A DNA stretch of 39,596 nt, taken from IMG/VR virus record IMGVR_UViG_3300028388_000258, positions 1 through 39,596 of that record, one strand, 5' to 3'. A model generated the notes under the pieces. That model was not told the origin of the DNA. It made no database searches and saw only the letters and a list, made by a program, of their open reading frames with translations. Below are positions 30,788 to 39,537 of this stretch, piece after piece. The translations under genes were made by a program, and so were the position numbers. Origin of the DNA: a virus. Position 1 is the first letter of the stretch. Each line of letters begins with the position of its first letter.

Positions 30788-32832
30788 TGTTACGTGTCGT
30801 TGATAACGCAACACTGCGTAAGCAGGAGCAGGAGGCGATTGATAAAGAACTCGCTGCTCGTCAGAACGACCGCGTTATTCTCGGTCTTACGGGACATTTG
30901 CGTGCCTGCTGGGACGCAGCTCGCCAAGCTAAAAAACCTATTGAAAACATTATGTTACGTGCTTTACGCCAGCGCAACGGCGAGTATGAGGCGGACAAGC
31001 TAGCTCAGATTCATGAGCAGGGCGGGTCTGACATCTACATGATGATTACTGAAGTTAAGTGCCGCGCAGCTGAAAGCTGGCTGCGAGACATTTTGCTCGA
31101 CACGGGTACACCCCCTTGGGACATCCAACCCACTCCAATTCCTGATCTTGCACCAGAACAAGTATCTGAGCTACAGAATGCGTATGCAGAAGTGGTAGTA
31201 AAGATGGTTGAGTCCGAAGGTCGCGCCCCTACACAGCAAGAGATGCGTGAACTCAAAGAGATGGTAGGACAAGAGTACCGGTTTAAGTTGTTGCAAGAAG
31301 CAGACAACCGTGCGCAGAAGATGAAGATCAAAATCCAAGATCAGTTCGCGCAAGGTGGTTGGGGTGAATCTTTCAATGACTTCATTACTGACTTAGCCAC
31401 GTACCCTTGTGCGTTTGTCAAAGGGCCGGTTGTTAGACGTCAGCGTAAACTATCATATATACGCGACGAAGATGGCCGTACTACAGTACAAGCAGACGAA
31501 GTTATTGCACCTGAGTTTGAGCGTGTTGATCCTTTCCGTATCTATCCAGAGCCGGGGATTACACACATAAACGAAGGATATTTGTTTGAACATCATCCAC
31601 TTAGCCGTACTGAGCTAGCAGACTTGATCGGTGTTCCGGGCTATGACGATGACGCCATCCGTAAACTTCTTGACGTCGGTAACGGCTCTAGTTGGATCAA
31701 CGAAGACGTAGAGTTAATTAAGGATGAGGAAGAGCGTAAGTTCCATTCATTCAATCGTCCTACAGAAGTGTTCGATGCCTTAGAGTTCTGGGGCAAGGTT
31801 ACGGGTAAGATGCTCATCGAGTGGGGTCTTTCAGAAGAAGAGATTGATGATCCAGCACGCGAGTACGATGCCAACGTATGGATTGTAGGTAATTACGTAA
31901 TTAAGGCGATTCTGAACTATGACCCCCTTGGAGAGAAACCATATGCTAAAACTTCTTTTATCAAGCGGCCCGGGTCGTTTTGGGGAAGCGGCATACCAGA
32001 AATTATCGAAGACTTGCAGAACGTATGTAACGCTGCTGCACGTGCGCTTGTTAACAATATGGGTATCGCTTCTGGCCCTCAGGTTGAGGTTAACCTCGAA
32101 CGTATACCGCCAAATGAAGATATTACGCAGCTTCATCCTTGGAAGATTTGGCAAGTAACAAACGATCCACTTGGGTCTAGCGCACCAGCTGTACGCTTCA
32201 CACAGCCAGATGACAATGCAAATACATTACTTGGCGTTTACGATAAGTTTGCGAAGATGGCAGATGACCACTCAGGCATTCCGTCGTATACACACGGCGA
32301 TATAAATGTGCAGGGCGCTGGTCGTACAGCTTCTGGTCTATCTATGCTTATGGGGTCTGCCGGTAAAGGTATCCGCCAAGTTGTGATGCACATTGACAGC
32401 GATGTAATCAAACCTATTGTCCACCGTCAGTTTGTGTACAACATGCGCTACGACGAGGACGAATCAATTAAGGGTGACGTTGAAATCCTACCAAAAGGTT
32501 CTATCAACCTTGCGGTTAAAGAGACTGTCAACGTTCGCCGTCTCGAGTTCCTTAACGCAACCGCCAATCAGATCGATATGGAGATCGTTGGTAAGGATGG
32601 CCGCGCCGCGATTCTTCGTGAAGTGGCTAAAGGGTTGCAGATGCCTGTGGATGACATCATCCCATCTAGGGAGAAAGAAGGGTATACGAATAGGGTACAA
32701 GCCCGTATGCAGCTTGAGGCCGCTAAGGCAGAGCAAGCGGCAGGCGGCAGTACACCTACTCAGCCTGACGGAACCCCTAAAGGTGGGCGTGATGCAAACA
32801 CAGTTAGTAACCGCGACACTGGAGCAGCGTGA
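30787..32832 (+). CDS. Portal protein (681 aa)
   Basis: Forms the dodecameric DNA gate and head-tail joint. Sequence and length match P22/podovirus-type portals: an N-terminal helical wing (HLRACWDAARQAKKPIENIM), a region YIRDEDGRTTVQ..VDPFRIYPEPG, SFWGSGIPEIIEDLQNVCNA in the stem, GAGRTASGLSMLMGSAGKGI near the tunnel loop, and a Gln/Ala-rich tail. Placed before scaffold and capsid as expected. ATG overlaps the preceding stop. Confidence 0.88.
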   Translation: MLRVVDNATLRKQEQEAIDKELAARQNDRVILGLTGHLRACWDAARQAKKPIENIMLRALRQRNGEYEADKLAQIHEQGGSDIYMMITEVKCRAAESWLRDILLDTGTPPWDIQPTPIPDLAPEQVSELQNAYAEVVVKMVESEGRAPTQQEMRELKEMVGQEYRFKLLQEADNRAQKMKIKIQDQFAQGGWGESFNDFITDLATYPCAFVKGPVVRRQRKLSYIRDEDGRTTVQADEVIAPEFERVDPFRIYPEPGITHINEGYLFEHHPLSRTELADLIGVPGYDDDAIRKLLDVGNGSSWINEDVELIKDEEERKFHSFNRPTEVFDALEFWGKVTGKMLIEWGLSEEEIDDPAREYDANVWIVGNYVIKAILNYDPLGEKPYAKTSFIKRPGSFWGSGIPEIIEDLQNVCNAAARALVNNMGIASGPQVEVNLERIPPNEDITQLHPWKIWQVTNDPLGSSAPAVRFTQPDDNANTLLGVYDKFAKMADDHSGIPSYTHGDINVQGAGRTASGLSMLMGSAGKGIRQVVMHIDSDVIKPIVHRQFVYNMRYDEDESIKGDVEILPKGSINLAVKETVNVRRLEFLNATANQIDMEIVGKDGRAAILREVAKGLQMPVDDIIPSREKEGYTNRVQARMQLEAAKAEQAAGGSTPTQPDGTPKGGRDANTVSNRDTGAA

Positions 32833-33050
32833 TGATTCGCCCTACTCCAGAACTTACTAAGGCACTAGCCGCAAGTGTCCGCCAATATCCAGTGATAGCT
32901 GAATGGCTAGAGGAATGGCGGATGCATGAGCTAGAGCAGCTACCTAATGTCGCAGTAAACACGACACTTGCACAGGGGCGGTGTCAGGTTTTAGCAGAAC
33001 TTTCTAAGTTCGTTAGTGAGTCCCCTGATATAGCGGCAAAGTCAAAATGA
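32832..33050 (+). CDS. Small helical protein between portal and scaffold (72 aa)
   Basis: Starts MIRPTPELTKALAASVRQYP; two or three amphipathic helices. No family name recognised, but short proteins of this type commonly sit between portal and scaffold in podoviruses. ATG at 32832 shares TGATG with the portal stop, so translation is coupled. Confidence 0.65.
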   Translation: MIRPTPELTKALAASVRQYPVIAEWLEEWRMHELEQLPNVAVNTTLAQGRCQVLAELSKFVSESPDIAAKSK

Positions 33051-33088
33051 CAGCTGTTAATTACGCACACCGATAGGAGCGTTCAACT

Positions 33089-34102
33089 ATGGCAATACCA
33101 GAGCAAGTTCGTAAACAGTCTGAGGAAGTACAGGAACTGTATAAACAGTTAAACGGCGATAGTGAAGAGGTACAGGCAGAAAATGCCGAGGCCGCTAACG
33201 AAGCTGTTGAAGCTAATACACAGGACTCCGACTCCGACAGTGGTTACAAACAAGCACCTCAGTCTACTACCGAGGAGCAAGGACAGGTAGACACTAAGAG
33301 TAAAGATACTTGGGAGCAGAAGTACAAAACACTGCAAGGGATGTATAACGCTGAGGTTCCAAAGCTAAACGCTTCGAACCGTGAGTTACAGTCTCGTGTT
33401 GCCCAAATGGAAGAGCTGCTTAGCAATCTTTCAAATCAACCCGTACAACAACCGGCGACGAGCCACGATCCGTTAATCACGGATAAAGACGTTGAAGAGT
33501 ACGGTGATTCGATTGATGTTATGCGTCGTGCTGCCCGTGAAGAGTTTTCTTCAGCGGATCAGCGAGTAGCTCAGTTGGAAGCACAACTTCGACAGTTGCA
33601 AGCTAGCGTAGTACCGCAGGTACAACAGATTTCGCAGAAGCAGGCACAGTCAGTCGAACAGGAGTTTTGGGCTAATCTTTCAAGGAAAGTACCTAACTGG
33701 AATGAGATAAATGACGACCAGAACTTCCAGTCTTGGTTGTTGGATATTGATCCCCTAACAGGTATTAGCCGCCAGACGTATTTAGAGGACGCGCAAGCTA
33801 ACCTAGATGCGAATCGAGTTGCTAGTTTCTTTGCTGCTTGGGAGCAGGCAAATGGTAGGTCAGTTGCTCAAACCAATCGGAAGGCTCAGTCTTCACAGTT
33901 GGAGAAGCAGGTAGCGCCGGGGCGTGGACGCTCTAGCCCATCTACGATGCCAAATGAAGGCCAGACGTATACCAATGAGGATATTAAGTCGTTCTTCGAC
34001 CGTGTTCGTAAAGGGTATTACAAAGGTCGTGAAGATGAGCGTGGCCGAATAGAACGTGACATTTTCGCTGCACAGCGGGAAGGTCGCATTGTCACTGCTT
34101 AA
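33089..34102 (+). CDS. Scaffolding protein (337 aa)
   Basis: Internal assembly scaffold: acidic, Gln/Glu-rich, coiled-coil throughout residues 90-200 (LQSRVAQMEELLSNLSNQ), unstructured acidic start (NAEAANEAVEANTQDSDSDS) and a basic C-terminal helix (FFDRVRKGYYKGREDERGRI) of the type that binds capsid. Directly precedes the major capsid gene, as in P22 and T7. AGGAG lies about 10 bases upstream. Confidence 0.85.
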   Translation: MAIPEQVRKQSEEVQELYKQLNGDSEEVQAENAEAANEAVEANTQDSDSDSGYKQAPQSTTEEQGQVDTKSKDTWEQKYKTLQGMYNAEVPKLNASNRELQSRVAQMEELLSNLSNQPVQQPATSHDPLITDKDVEEYGDSIDVMRRAAREEFSSADQRVAQLEAQLRQLQASVVPQVQQISQKQAQSVEQEFWANLSRKVPNWNEINDDQNFQSWLLDIDPLTGISRQTYLEDAQANLDANRVASFFAAWEQANGRSVAQTNRKAQSSQLEKQVAPGRGRSSPSTMPNEGQTYTNEDIKSFFDRVRKGYYKGREDERGRIERDIFAAQREGRIVTA

Positions 34103-34122
34103 TTAGCTAAAAGGAGCTTATC

Positions 34123-35313
34123 ATGGCATTCCCAGTAAACTCGCCGCGTACAGTGGACTACAGCGGCAACTTCATCCCCGAAATTTGGTCGGGCAAACTC
34201 ATCGAGAACTTCTACGATGCAACCGTTCTGGCAGCTATTGCTAACACGGACTACGAAGGTGAAATCCGTCAGTTTGGCGACACCATCAACATCCGTACAA
34301 CACCAGAACTTACTATCCGTGACTACGAGAAGGGTATGACTCTTCAGCTGGAAAACCCAGACAAAGCGAAGTTGCAGATGGTTATCGACAAAGGCGAATA
34401 CTTCGCTTGTGTTGAAGACGACGTTGATCAGATTCAGTCTGACGTTAACCTGATGGATATGTGGTCTAAGGACGCTTCAGAGCGTATGAAGATCAAGATC
34501 GACCAGCGCGTTCTGACTGACATGTTGACTGACGTTTCTTCAGACAACAAAGGCGCGACAGCAGGTCGCATCTCTGGCGACATCAATCTTGGTGTTACCG
34601 GCACTCCTTTGGCACTTACTAAGTCTAATGTCATCGACACTATCGTTGACATGGGTACAGTACTTGACGAAGCGAATGCTCCAGAAGGCGACCGTTTCTT
34701 GGTCATCCCTGCCAAAATGGCCGGTATGATTAAGCAGTCTGACCTGAAAGATGCGTCTATCACTGGTGACGGTACTTCGCCTCTGCGCAATGGCCGTCTC
34801 GGTCAGATCGACCGCTTCACTGTTTACGTTTCTCACAACTTGAAGAAAGCAAGCGATGAGTTCAGCGTAATTGCAGGTCACAAGATGGGTCTGACGTTTG
34901 CGTCTCAGATGACAAACATGGAAACCATCCGCTCAGAGACAACCTTCGGTAACATCATCCGTGGCCTACAAGTGTACGGCTACAAAGTGGTTAAGCCTGA
35001 GAGGAGTGCGTTTATGAGTACCGTCGATCATGGAGTCCAAGCAGTTCAGTTGACAGCGGACGGCGTCATTACCGATAAGCGTGCTTACATCAAGCAGGTC
35101 GCGGTATTTCACCCAGTTTCAAGTGATTCGACCTACGAGTTCTACAACTCAAAGACCAGTTCCGTGTCCGGCCTTACCCCGTATCTGTATGAGGTGTACG
35201 GTAAGCAAACTGATGTTTTACCTATCCCTGAACCCGGTATATTGTTTACACAGGGTATATATGCGACTGTACCAGCAGGTACGACACTAACTGTATTTTT
35301 TGAGGAGGTGTGA
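34123..35313 (+). CDS. Major capsid protein (396 aa)
   Basis: HK97-fold coat protein of the P22-coat-like group. Starts MAFPVNSPRTVDYSGNFIPE, with the typical FIPEIWSGKLIENF opening, GDTINIRTTPELTIRDYEKG (E-loop/P-domain area) and an alpha/beta core around 150-280 (DRFLVIPAKMAGMIKQSD). The C-terminal 100 residues (from about KPERSAFMST) look like an added beta domain. Strong AAGGAG site 7 bases upstream. Main structural gene of the particle. Confidence 0.9.
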   Translation: MAFPVNSPRTVDYSGNFIPEIWSGKLIENFYDATVLAAIANTDYEGEIRQFGDTINIRTTPELTIRDYEKGMTLQLENPDKAKLQMVIDKGEYFACVEDDVDQIQSDVNLMDMWSKDASERMKIKIDQRVLTDMLTDVSSDNKGATAGRISGDINLGVTGTPLALTKSNVIDTIVDMGTVLDEANAPEGDRFLVIPAKMAGMIKQSDLKDASITGDGTSPLRNGRLGQIDRFTVYVSHNLKKASDEFSVIAGHKMGLTFASQMTNMETIRSETTFGNIIRGLQVYGYKVVKPERSAFMSTVDHGVQAVQLTADGVITDKRAYIKQVAVFHPVSSDSTYEFYNSKTSSVSGLTPYLYEVYGKQTDVLPIPEPGILFTQGIYATVPAGTTLTVFFEEV

Positions 35314-35588
35314 TGGCCGCTAAAGTCGATAAATCGAAAATGGCTTGTAACAAGCCTAAGCGAACTCCTGACCACCCGAAGAAGTCGCACGTTGTAAAGG
35401 CGTGCGAGAACGGTAAAGAGAAGATCATCCGATTTGGCGAGCAAGGTGCAAAAACTGCTGGTAAGCCAAAAGCTGGAGAGTCTGAAGCTATGAAGAAAAA
35501 GCGTGCTAGTTTCAAAGCTCGTCACTCTAAGAACATCAAAAAGGGTAAGATGAGCGCGGCATACTGGGCTGATAAGGTTAAATGGTAA
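35313..35588 (+). CDS. Lys-rich mini-protein 1 downstream of capsid (91 aa)
   Basis: Very basic protein with motifs KSKMACNKPKRTPDHPKKSH, IIRFGEQGAK and ASFKARHSKNIKKGKMSAAY; I recall close relatives, with SFKARH..NI.KGKMSAAYWA.KVKW, in many marine phages. Start ATG 35313 overlaps the capsid stop (TGATG) with AGGAGG upstream. Two further basic mini-proteins follow. DNA condensation or virion DNA binding is a reasonable guess. Confidence 0.7.
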   Translation: MAAKVDKSKMACNKPKRTPDHPKKSHVVKACENGKEKIIRFGEQGAKTAGKPKAGESEAMKKKRASFKARHSKNIKKGKMSAAYWADKVKW

Positions 35589-35746
35589 TGGCTGAGTCGA
35601 AGACGAAAAAAGACGCGTGTTACCACAAGGTCAAGAAAGCCTATAAGGTTTGGCCTTCAGCGTATGCTAGCGGTGCATTAGTGCAGTGCCGAAAGGTTGG
35701 CGCTGCCAACTGGGGTAAATCAAAGGCCAAGAAAAATGGCAAGTGA
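35588..35746 (+). CDS. Basic mini-protein 2 (52 aa)
   Basis: A short frame starting at the TAATG overlap with the preceding gene: MAESKTKKDACYHKVKKAYK, then VWPSAYASGALVQCRKVGAA and a Lys-rich tail. The string YHKVK..Y.VWPSAYASGALV.CRKVGA.NW recurs in phage and large-virus proteins I know, always of unknown function. This supports a real gene below usual length limits. Confidence 0.7.
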   Translation: MAESKTKKDACYHKVKKAYKVWPSAYASGALVQCRKVGAANWGKSKAKKNGK

Positions 35747-35954
35747 TAGCCTAAAGAAATGGTTTGGCCGTAATAACGGCAAAGGCTGGGTCGATTGTAA
35801 AACAGGCAAACCCTGCGGACGCAGCGGATCAAAAAGTGATAGTAAACGGGAATACCCTGCGTGTAGACCCACTATGGCGCAGTGCAAATCATCTGCTGCC
35901 AAAAAAGCGATGCGGAAGAAAAACTCATCTAAACGTGTAAATTGGGATAATTGA
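35736..35954 (+). CDS. Basic mini-protein 3 (72 aa)
   Basis: Starts at ATG 35736 inside the end of mini-protein 2 (11-base overlap): MASDSLKKWFGRNNGKGWVD, CKTGKPCGRSGSK, YPACRPTMAQCKSSAAKKA. Four Cys and a Lys/Arg-rich tail suggest a zinc- or nucleic-acid-binding protein. The frame is open upstream to 35697, but the first part (MALPTGVNQ...) matches no family. No function known. Confidence 0.65.
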   Translation: MASDSLKKWFGRNNGKGWVDCKTGKPCGRSGSKSDSKREYPACRPTMAQCKSSAAKKAMRKKNSSKRVNWDN

Positions 35955-35965
35955 GGTAATTCACA

Positions 35966-36208
35966 ATGGCTGGACGTTGGTTAAAAAATATAAATGACGG
36001 TGAAATCTATGGCTGGGACGACATCCTTGCTAAAAATCCAAAGTGCGTGGAAGTAACCGAAGAAGAAGCTTTTCCAGAAAAGTTTATGACTAAGACTCAA
36101 CGCAAGCGTAAACCTAAGGTAAACTTAGAAACTAAGGAGCTACCAGAAGAGCAAAATACCTTTTCTGTGGAGCTATCGGAAGAAGCATCAAGGGGTTTAC
36201 CTGAATGA
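35966..36208 (+). CDS. Small head-operon protein (80 aa)
   Basis: MAGRWLKNINDGEIYGWDDI opening followed by a charged, Lys/Glu-rich tail. Position between the capsid group and adaptors fits a small capsid-associated or tail-joining protein. No family recognised. GAGGTAATTCACA precedes ATG. Overlaps the adaptor gene by 4 bases. Confidence 0.65.
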   Translation: MAGRWLKNINDGEIYGWDDILAKNPKCVEVTEEEAFPEKFMTKTQRKRKPKVNLETKELPEEQNTFSVELSEEASRGLPE

Positions 36209-36849
36209 TACTCAACGATGTAATCACTGAGGTCAGACGTATCCTACAAGATACAAATGATCCAAAACGGTATAGCGATGATGTGTTGCTAGGTTTTGCG
36301 AATCAGGCGCTCAAGCGTATTGCTGTGTTGCGCCCAGACCTTTTTGCTTACATCGGCGAGATCCCTTGTGACGAAGGTGCTGTTGTACAGTCAACACCAT
36401 CTGATTCTATACGCCTTATAGAAATCTACTCAGTGCAAGGCGGTAACGGGATTATTGAGACTAACCGTGAAGCATTAGACCAAGCTTACCCAACATGGAT
36501 GAATGATCCTGCTGGTTCGGCTGTTAACTTTATGCGACATGTCCGTAACCCGAATAAATTTTTTATCTACCCCAAAGCACCTGCCGATCAGATTCTCATC
36601 GGTGAGTATGCTAAAGCACCTCGTGATTATGCAGGTGATGAAACTGTTGACTTACTACCAGATGCGTACGAGCCTGTTGTAATTGATGCGACTGTGTTTA
36701 TAGCAGAGTCTGTAGATAACGAGCATGTTAACTCCAATCGAGCTTCACTGTTCCAGCAGTCGTTCACTCAAGCCCTTGGTGTTGCTGCCCAGAGCCGCGC
36801 GATTACTGACCCAGAACGCGGCGGCCTAGATGAAGAGGATGTGACCTAA
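36205..36849 (+). CDS. Head-tail adaptor protein, DUF6682-like (214 aa)
   Basis: Helical protein opening MILNDVITEVRRILQDTNDP, with YSDDVLLGFANQALKRIAVL and a beta-rich middle. It resembles the phage adaptor family (gp4/gp6-like; DUF6682 from memory) that binds under the portal. It lies downstream of capsid with a 4-base overlap to the gene before and 1-base overlap to the gene after. Confidence 0.7.
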   Translation: MILNDVITEVRRILQDTNDPKRYSDDVLLGFANQALKRIAVLRPDLFAYIGEIPCDEGAVVQSTPSDSIRLIEIYSVQGGNGIIETNREALDQAYPTWMNDPAGSAVNFMRHVRNPNKFFIYPKAPADQILIGEYAKAPRDYAGDETVDLLPDAYEPVVIDATVFIAESVDNEHVNSNRASLFQQSFTQALGVAAQSRAITDPERGGLDEEDVT

Positions 36850-37499
36850 TGGCTAACCGTAGTTTCTTGTCTGTTGTTAATAGGCTTTCACCTAGTGTTC
36901 CGGGGTGTCCTAATCCTGTAGTAGAGCAATACGTTCGGGATGCGGCCATAGAGGCGTGTGAGCGTACGCTAGCGTGGCGATATGAGCAACCACGTATCCG
37001 CCTAACCCAAGGTGTGCATGATTACGAGTATGAGGCTCCTGATGAGGCTGAGATACACGCAGTAATTACGGCTACATGTAACAACGAAAGACTACAAGCC
37101 TTATCATTGGATCAGCTACATGACATCTATCCAAAATGGCCGTACGGCGGTTCAGATGAATATTCAACACCCCGTTATCTAACACAGTTAGACCCAGACC
37201 ACTTTGCGGTTGCACCGCTACCGGATGCTACTGAATATGACGTACGTATGATTGTAGCCCTGAAACCTTTACGTACCGCTACTGAAATGGACAAGACTGT
37301 TTTGGACGATCTTGAGAATGTAATTATGCACGGTGCGTTACAGCATCTTCTGGTACTTCCAGAACGTACATGGAGCGACAGAGAACTGGCGTCATACCAC
37401 GCAAAACAGTTTGCCTATAAACTATCTGAGCGCAGAGCGCGGGCTAACTTAGGTAGCTCAAGAGCGTCAATGCGCGTACAGATGCAGAGATTTGCGTGA
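36849..37499 (+). CDS. Second head-tail connector protein (216 aa)
   Basis: MANRSFLSVVNRLSPSVPGC opening, then VVEQYVRDAAIEACERTLAW and YEAPDEAEIHAVITATCNNE. The helical N-terminus and beta middle follow the layout of podovirus adaptor/tail-tube-like proteins. Its position beside the DUF6682-like gene suggests a head-completion partner. No exact family name is claimed. Confidence 0.65.
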   Translation: MANRSFLSVVNRLSPSVPGCPNPVVEQYVRDAAIEACERTLAWRYEQPRIRLTQGVHDYEYEAPDEAEIHAVITATCNNERLQALSLDQLHDIYPKWPYGGSDEYSTPRYLTQLDPDHFAVAPLPDATEYDVRMIVALKPLRTATEMDKTVLDDLENVIMHGALQHLLVLPERTWSDRELASYHAKQFAYKLSERRARANLGSSRASMRVQMQRFA

Positions 37500-37507
37500 G
37501 GTAATAC

Positions 37508-37843
37508 ATGGCAGATGTAATTCGATTAGTAAAAGGCGACTCCAAGCCGGTTATCCAACTCACGCTGACTGATGACATTGCAAACAGTGTCCTTGATATT
37601 TCTCAGGCGTCTACCACTGTTTCTGTACGTTTCCGCAAAGCTGGAACAGATACTCTTTTGTCTACTATTAGCTGCACCAAGGTTACAGATGGGACTGACG
37701 GCAAGGTTGAGTTTGATTTCAGCGGCGGAGTACTTGATGTAGACCCCGGCCAGTACGAAGGTGAAATTGTTGTGGACTACAACGGTAGCACCCAAACTGT
37801 GTATGACTTACTAACATTCAGAGTGCGCGATAATCTGACATGA
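37508..37843 (+). CDS. BppU-N-like beta-sandwich tail protein (111 aa)
   Basis: The sequence IRLVKGDSKPVIQLTLTDDI, then SVRFRKAGTDTLLST, and GQYEGEIVVDYNGSTQTVYD fits the BppU N-terminal domain (phage baseplate/tail immunoglobulin-like). One compact domain of about 110 residues, encoded before the repeat fibre, with an ATGA overlap between them. Probably a docking or tail-surface protein. Confidence 0.7.
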   Translation: MADVIRLVKGDSKPVIQLTLTDDIANSVLDISQASTTVSVRFRKAGTDTLLSTISCTKVTDGTDGKVEFDFSGGVLDVDPGQYEGEIVVDYNGSTQTVYDLLTFRVRDNLT

Positions 37844-39525
37844 ACATAGGTTTTACATACACGCTGTCAACTACACTGGTAGCGGCTGTCTCAGCTTCTT
37901 CCATAAGTGCGGCTGTGTCTGTAAAAGATGTCTCTGCTGTCGCAACACCCACGACTGACGCAGAAGTATCTGTATTTGTCGTACCCCTTACTCCCTTAGC
38001 AGAAGAACGTGCCTTTGTATCTGAGGACGCCATTCTTGATATTGAGACAACTAAAGACGACGAGATAGAAGTTACTGAGTCCGACAGTAAAGAAGTTAAT
38101 ATCGCACCAAGCGATGCGGTGACGGTAACTGAATCGACGTTTAAAGTTTTCACCAACCCCGTGGATTTTGATCCCAGCGATGATGATGTTGACCCGACAC
38201 CTGTCTTTATGGCAGATGCGCAAGAACTCTCATTGACTCGTCCTGATGTCGCGGATAGTACGACTATTGCTGACTCACCAGTTAAAGATGTACAACCAGA
38301 ATACTCAGATTCAATAAGCTCACCTACTGATGCAATCGACGACTTCGACATAGGTCTAAATAAAGTAGACGCAGTCACCGCATCTGAAGTTATCGACAAG
38401 TTTGACGTAACGACAAAGTTTACAGACAACGTTGTGATGTCAGACACGCCTGAGAAGAACTTCACACTTTCTGAGCGTACCGACGGAGTCGAGATACTTG
38501 GCGACAACATCAAGGCGTTTAACTCCTCAGTGGACTTTGACCCTAGCGACGACGATGTTGATCCAGACCCAATCACTCCATCTGATGAAATAAACACCAT
38601 TGGAGTAACGCTAAACAAGGCCGATGCGGTAACTGCTTCAGAGTCTGATGAGAAAGACTTTGAGTTCGGCGGGTTTACTGATGCGGCTATTTTAGGCGAT
38701 ACTCAAGAACTGAACCCAGAGAAGCCCCTGACCGATTCCCTCACAGCGGTGGAGGGTGCAAAATTTAACCCGCACCTAAATAAGACCGACTCGGCTACTG
38801 CTACTGATGCGATAACCAAGTTTGATCCACGGTTAGCTAAGGTAGATTCAGTTACTACATCCGACGCAGTTGACGACTTCGACATTACGTTAACAAAAAC
38901 GGATTCTGTTAACATAACTGACGTTAATGTTAAAAATTTCACAGAAAATGTAGACTTCGACCGCAATGACGCGGACGCCGACCCTGATCCAGTTACTATG
39001 ACTGAAGCTATCGGGCTAAATCCAAGTAGGCCGTTAAGTGATTCTTTCGCATTCTCCGATGTCCACGTTGTCGATTTCACTAAAGTTTCGACTGATTCGA
39101 TTACAGCCGCTGAGAGTATCTACCTTAACCTGATACTCGGCGAGTCGAGCTACATGTACCCCAGCCGCGTGGACATATCAGACGGCAGCAATAAGTTTGT
39201 GCAAGATTGGTTCCGCTTTAGTAAGCTGGACTACACGGCGCAGCTCAACGGCGGTGATTCACTGCTGAACTCGGCTGTTATATGGGGTGATAGTGCTGAA
39301 GATTTGGCACGCGCACCATTTACAGGTGTTATTGGCAGCGACGGTTTTATAGGACAAGTTGTTGTCAATAGCGATACAATCACCTATCCGGACACATCAA
39401 ATGCTGGACTGGTTGTAAACTTCCTTTATACTGAGGCAGATGATACAACATTAGGTGGTTACTACTTTAACCAAACCCCAATCTCAGCTGGTAGCATTGA
39501 GGGCGGGGATCGAACCATCTTGTAA
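37840..39525 (+). CDS. Asp/Thr/Ser-rich repeat tail fibre (561 aa)
   Basis: Acidic repeat protein. A motif VDFDPSDDDVDP occurs at residues 108-119 and 231-242, with a looser copy VDFDRNDADADP at 371-382. Between them are shorter units of the kind KxDSVTxSDAxxxFD, about 20-30 residues each (for example DSATATDAITKFDP, DSVTTSDAVDDFDI, DSVNITDVNVKNF). The C-terminal 130 residues (from LILGESSYMYP) form a separate Gly/Tyr-rich domain that may contact the receptor. The acidic pattern could bind calcium. Start ATG overlaps the BppU-like stop (ATGA). Confidence 0.75.
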   Translation: MNIGFTYTLSTTLVAAVSASSISAAVSVKDVSAVATPTTDAEVSVFVVPLTPLAEERAFVSEDAILDIETTKDDEIEVTESDSKEVNIAPSDAVTVTESTFKVFTNPVDFDPSDDDVDPTPVFMADAQELSLTRPDVADSTTIADSPVKDVQPEYSDSISSPTDAIDDFDIGLNKVDAVTASEVIDKFDVTTKFTDNVVMSDTPEKNFTLSERTDGVEILGDNIKAFNSSVDFDPSDDDVDPDPITPSDEINTIGVTLNKADAVTASESDEKDFEFGGFTDAAILGDTQELNPEKPLTDSLTAVEGAKFNPHLNKTDSATATDAITKFDPRLAKVDSVTTSDAVDDFDITLTKTDSVNITDVNVKNFTENVDFDRNDADADPDPVTMTEAIGLNPSRPLSDSFAFSDVHVVDFTKVSTDSITAAESIYLNLILGESSYMYPSRVDISDGSNKFVQDWFRFSKLDYTAQLNGGDSLLNSAVIWGDSAEDLARAPFTGVIGSDGFIGQVVVNSDTITYPDTSNAGLVVNFLYTEADDTTLGGYYFNQTPISAGSIEGGDRTIL

Positions 39526-39537
39526 CAGGAGCTGACC

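Noticed and set aside
37818-38618. 266-codon frame antisense to the repeat fibre gene
   Set aside because: Ser/Val-rich mirror of the Asp/Thr repeats, no ribosome site of note and no recognisable protein; produced by the codon bias of the repeats.
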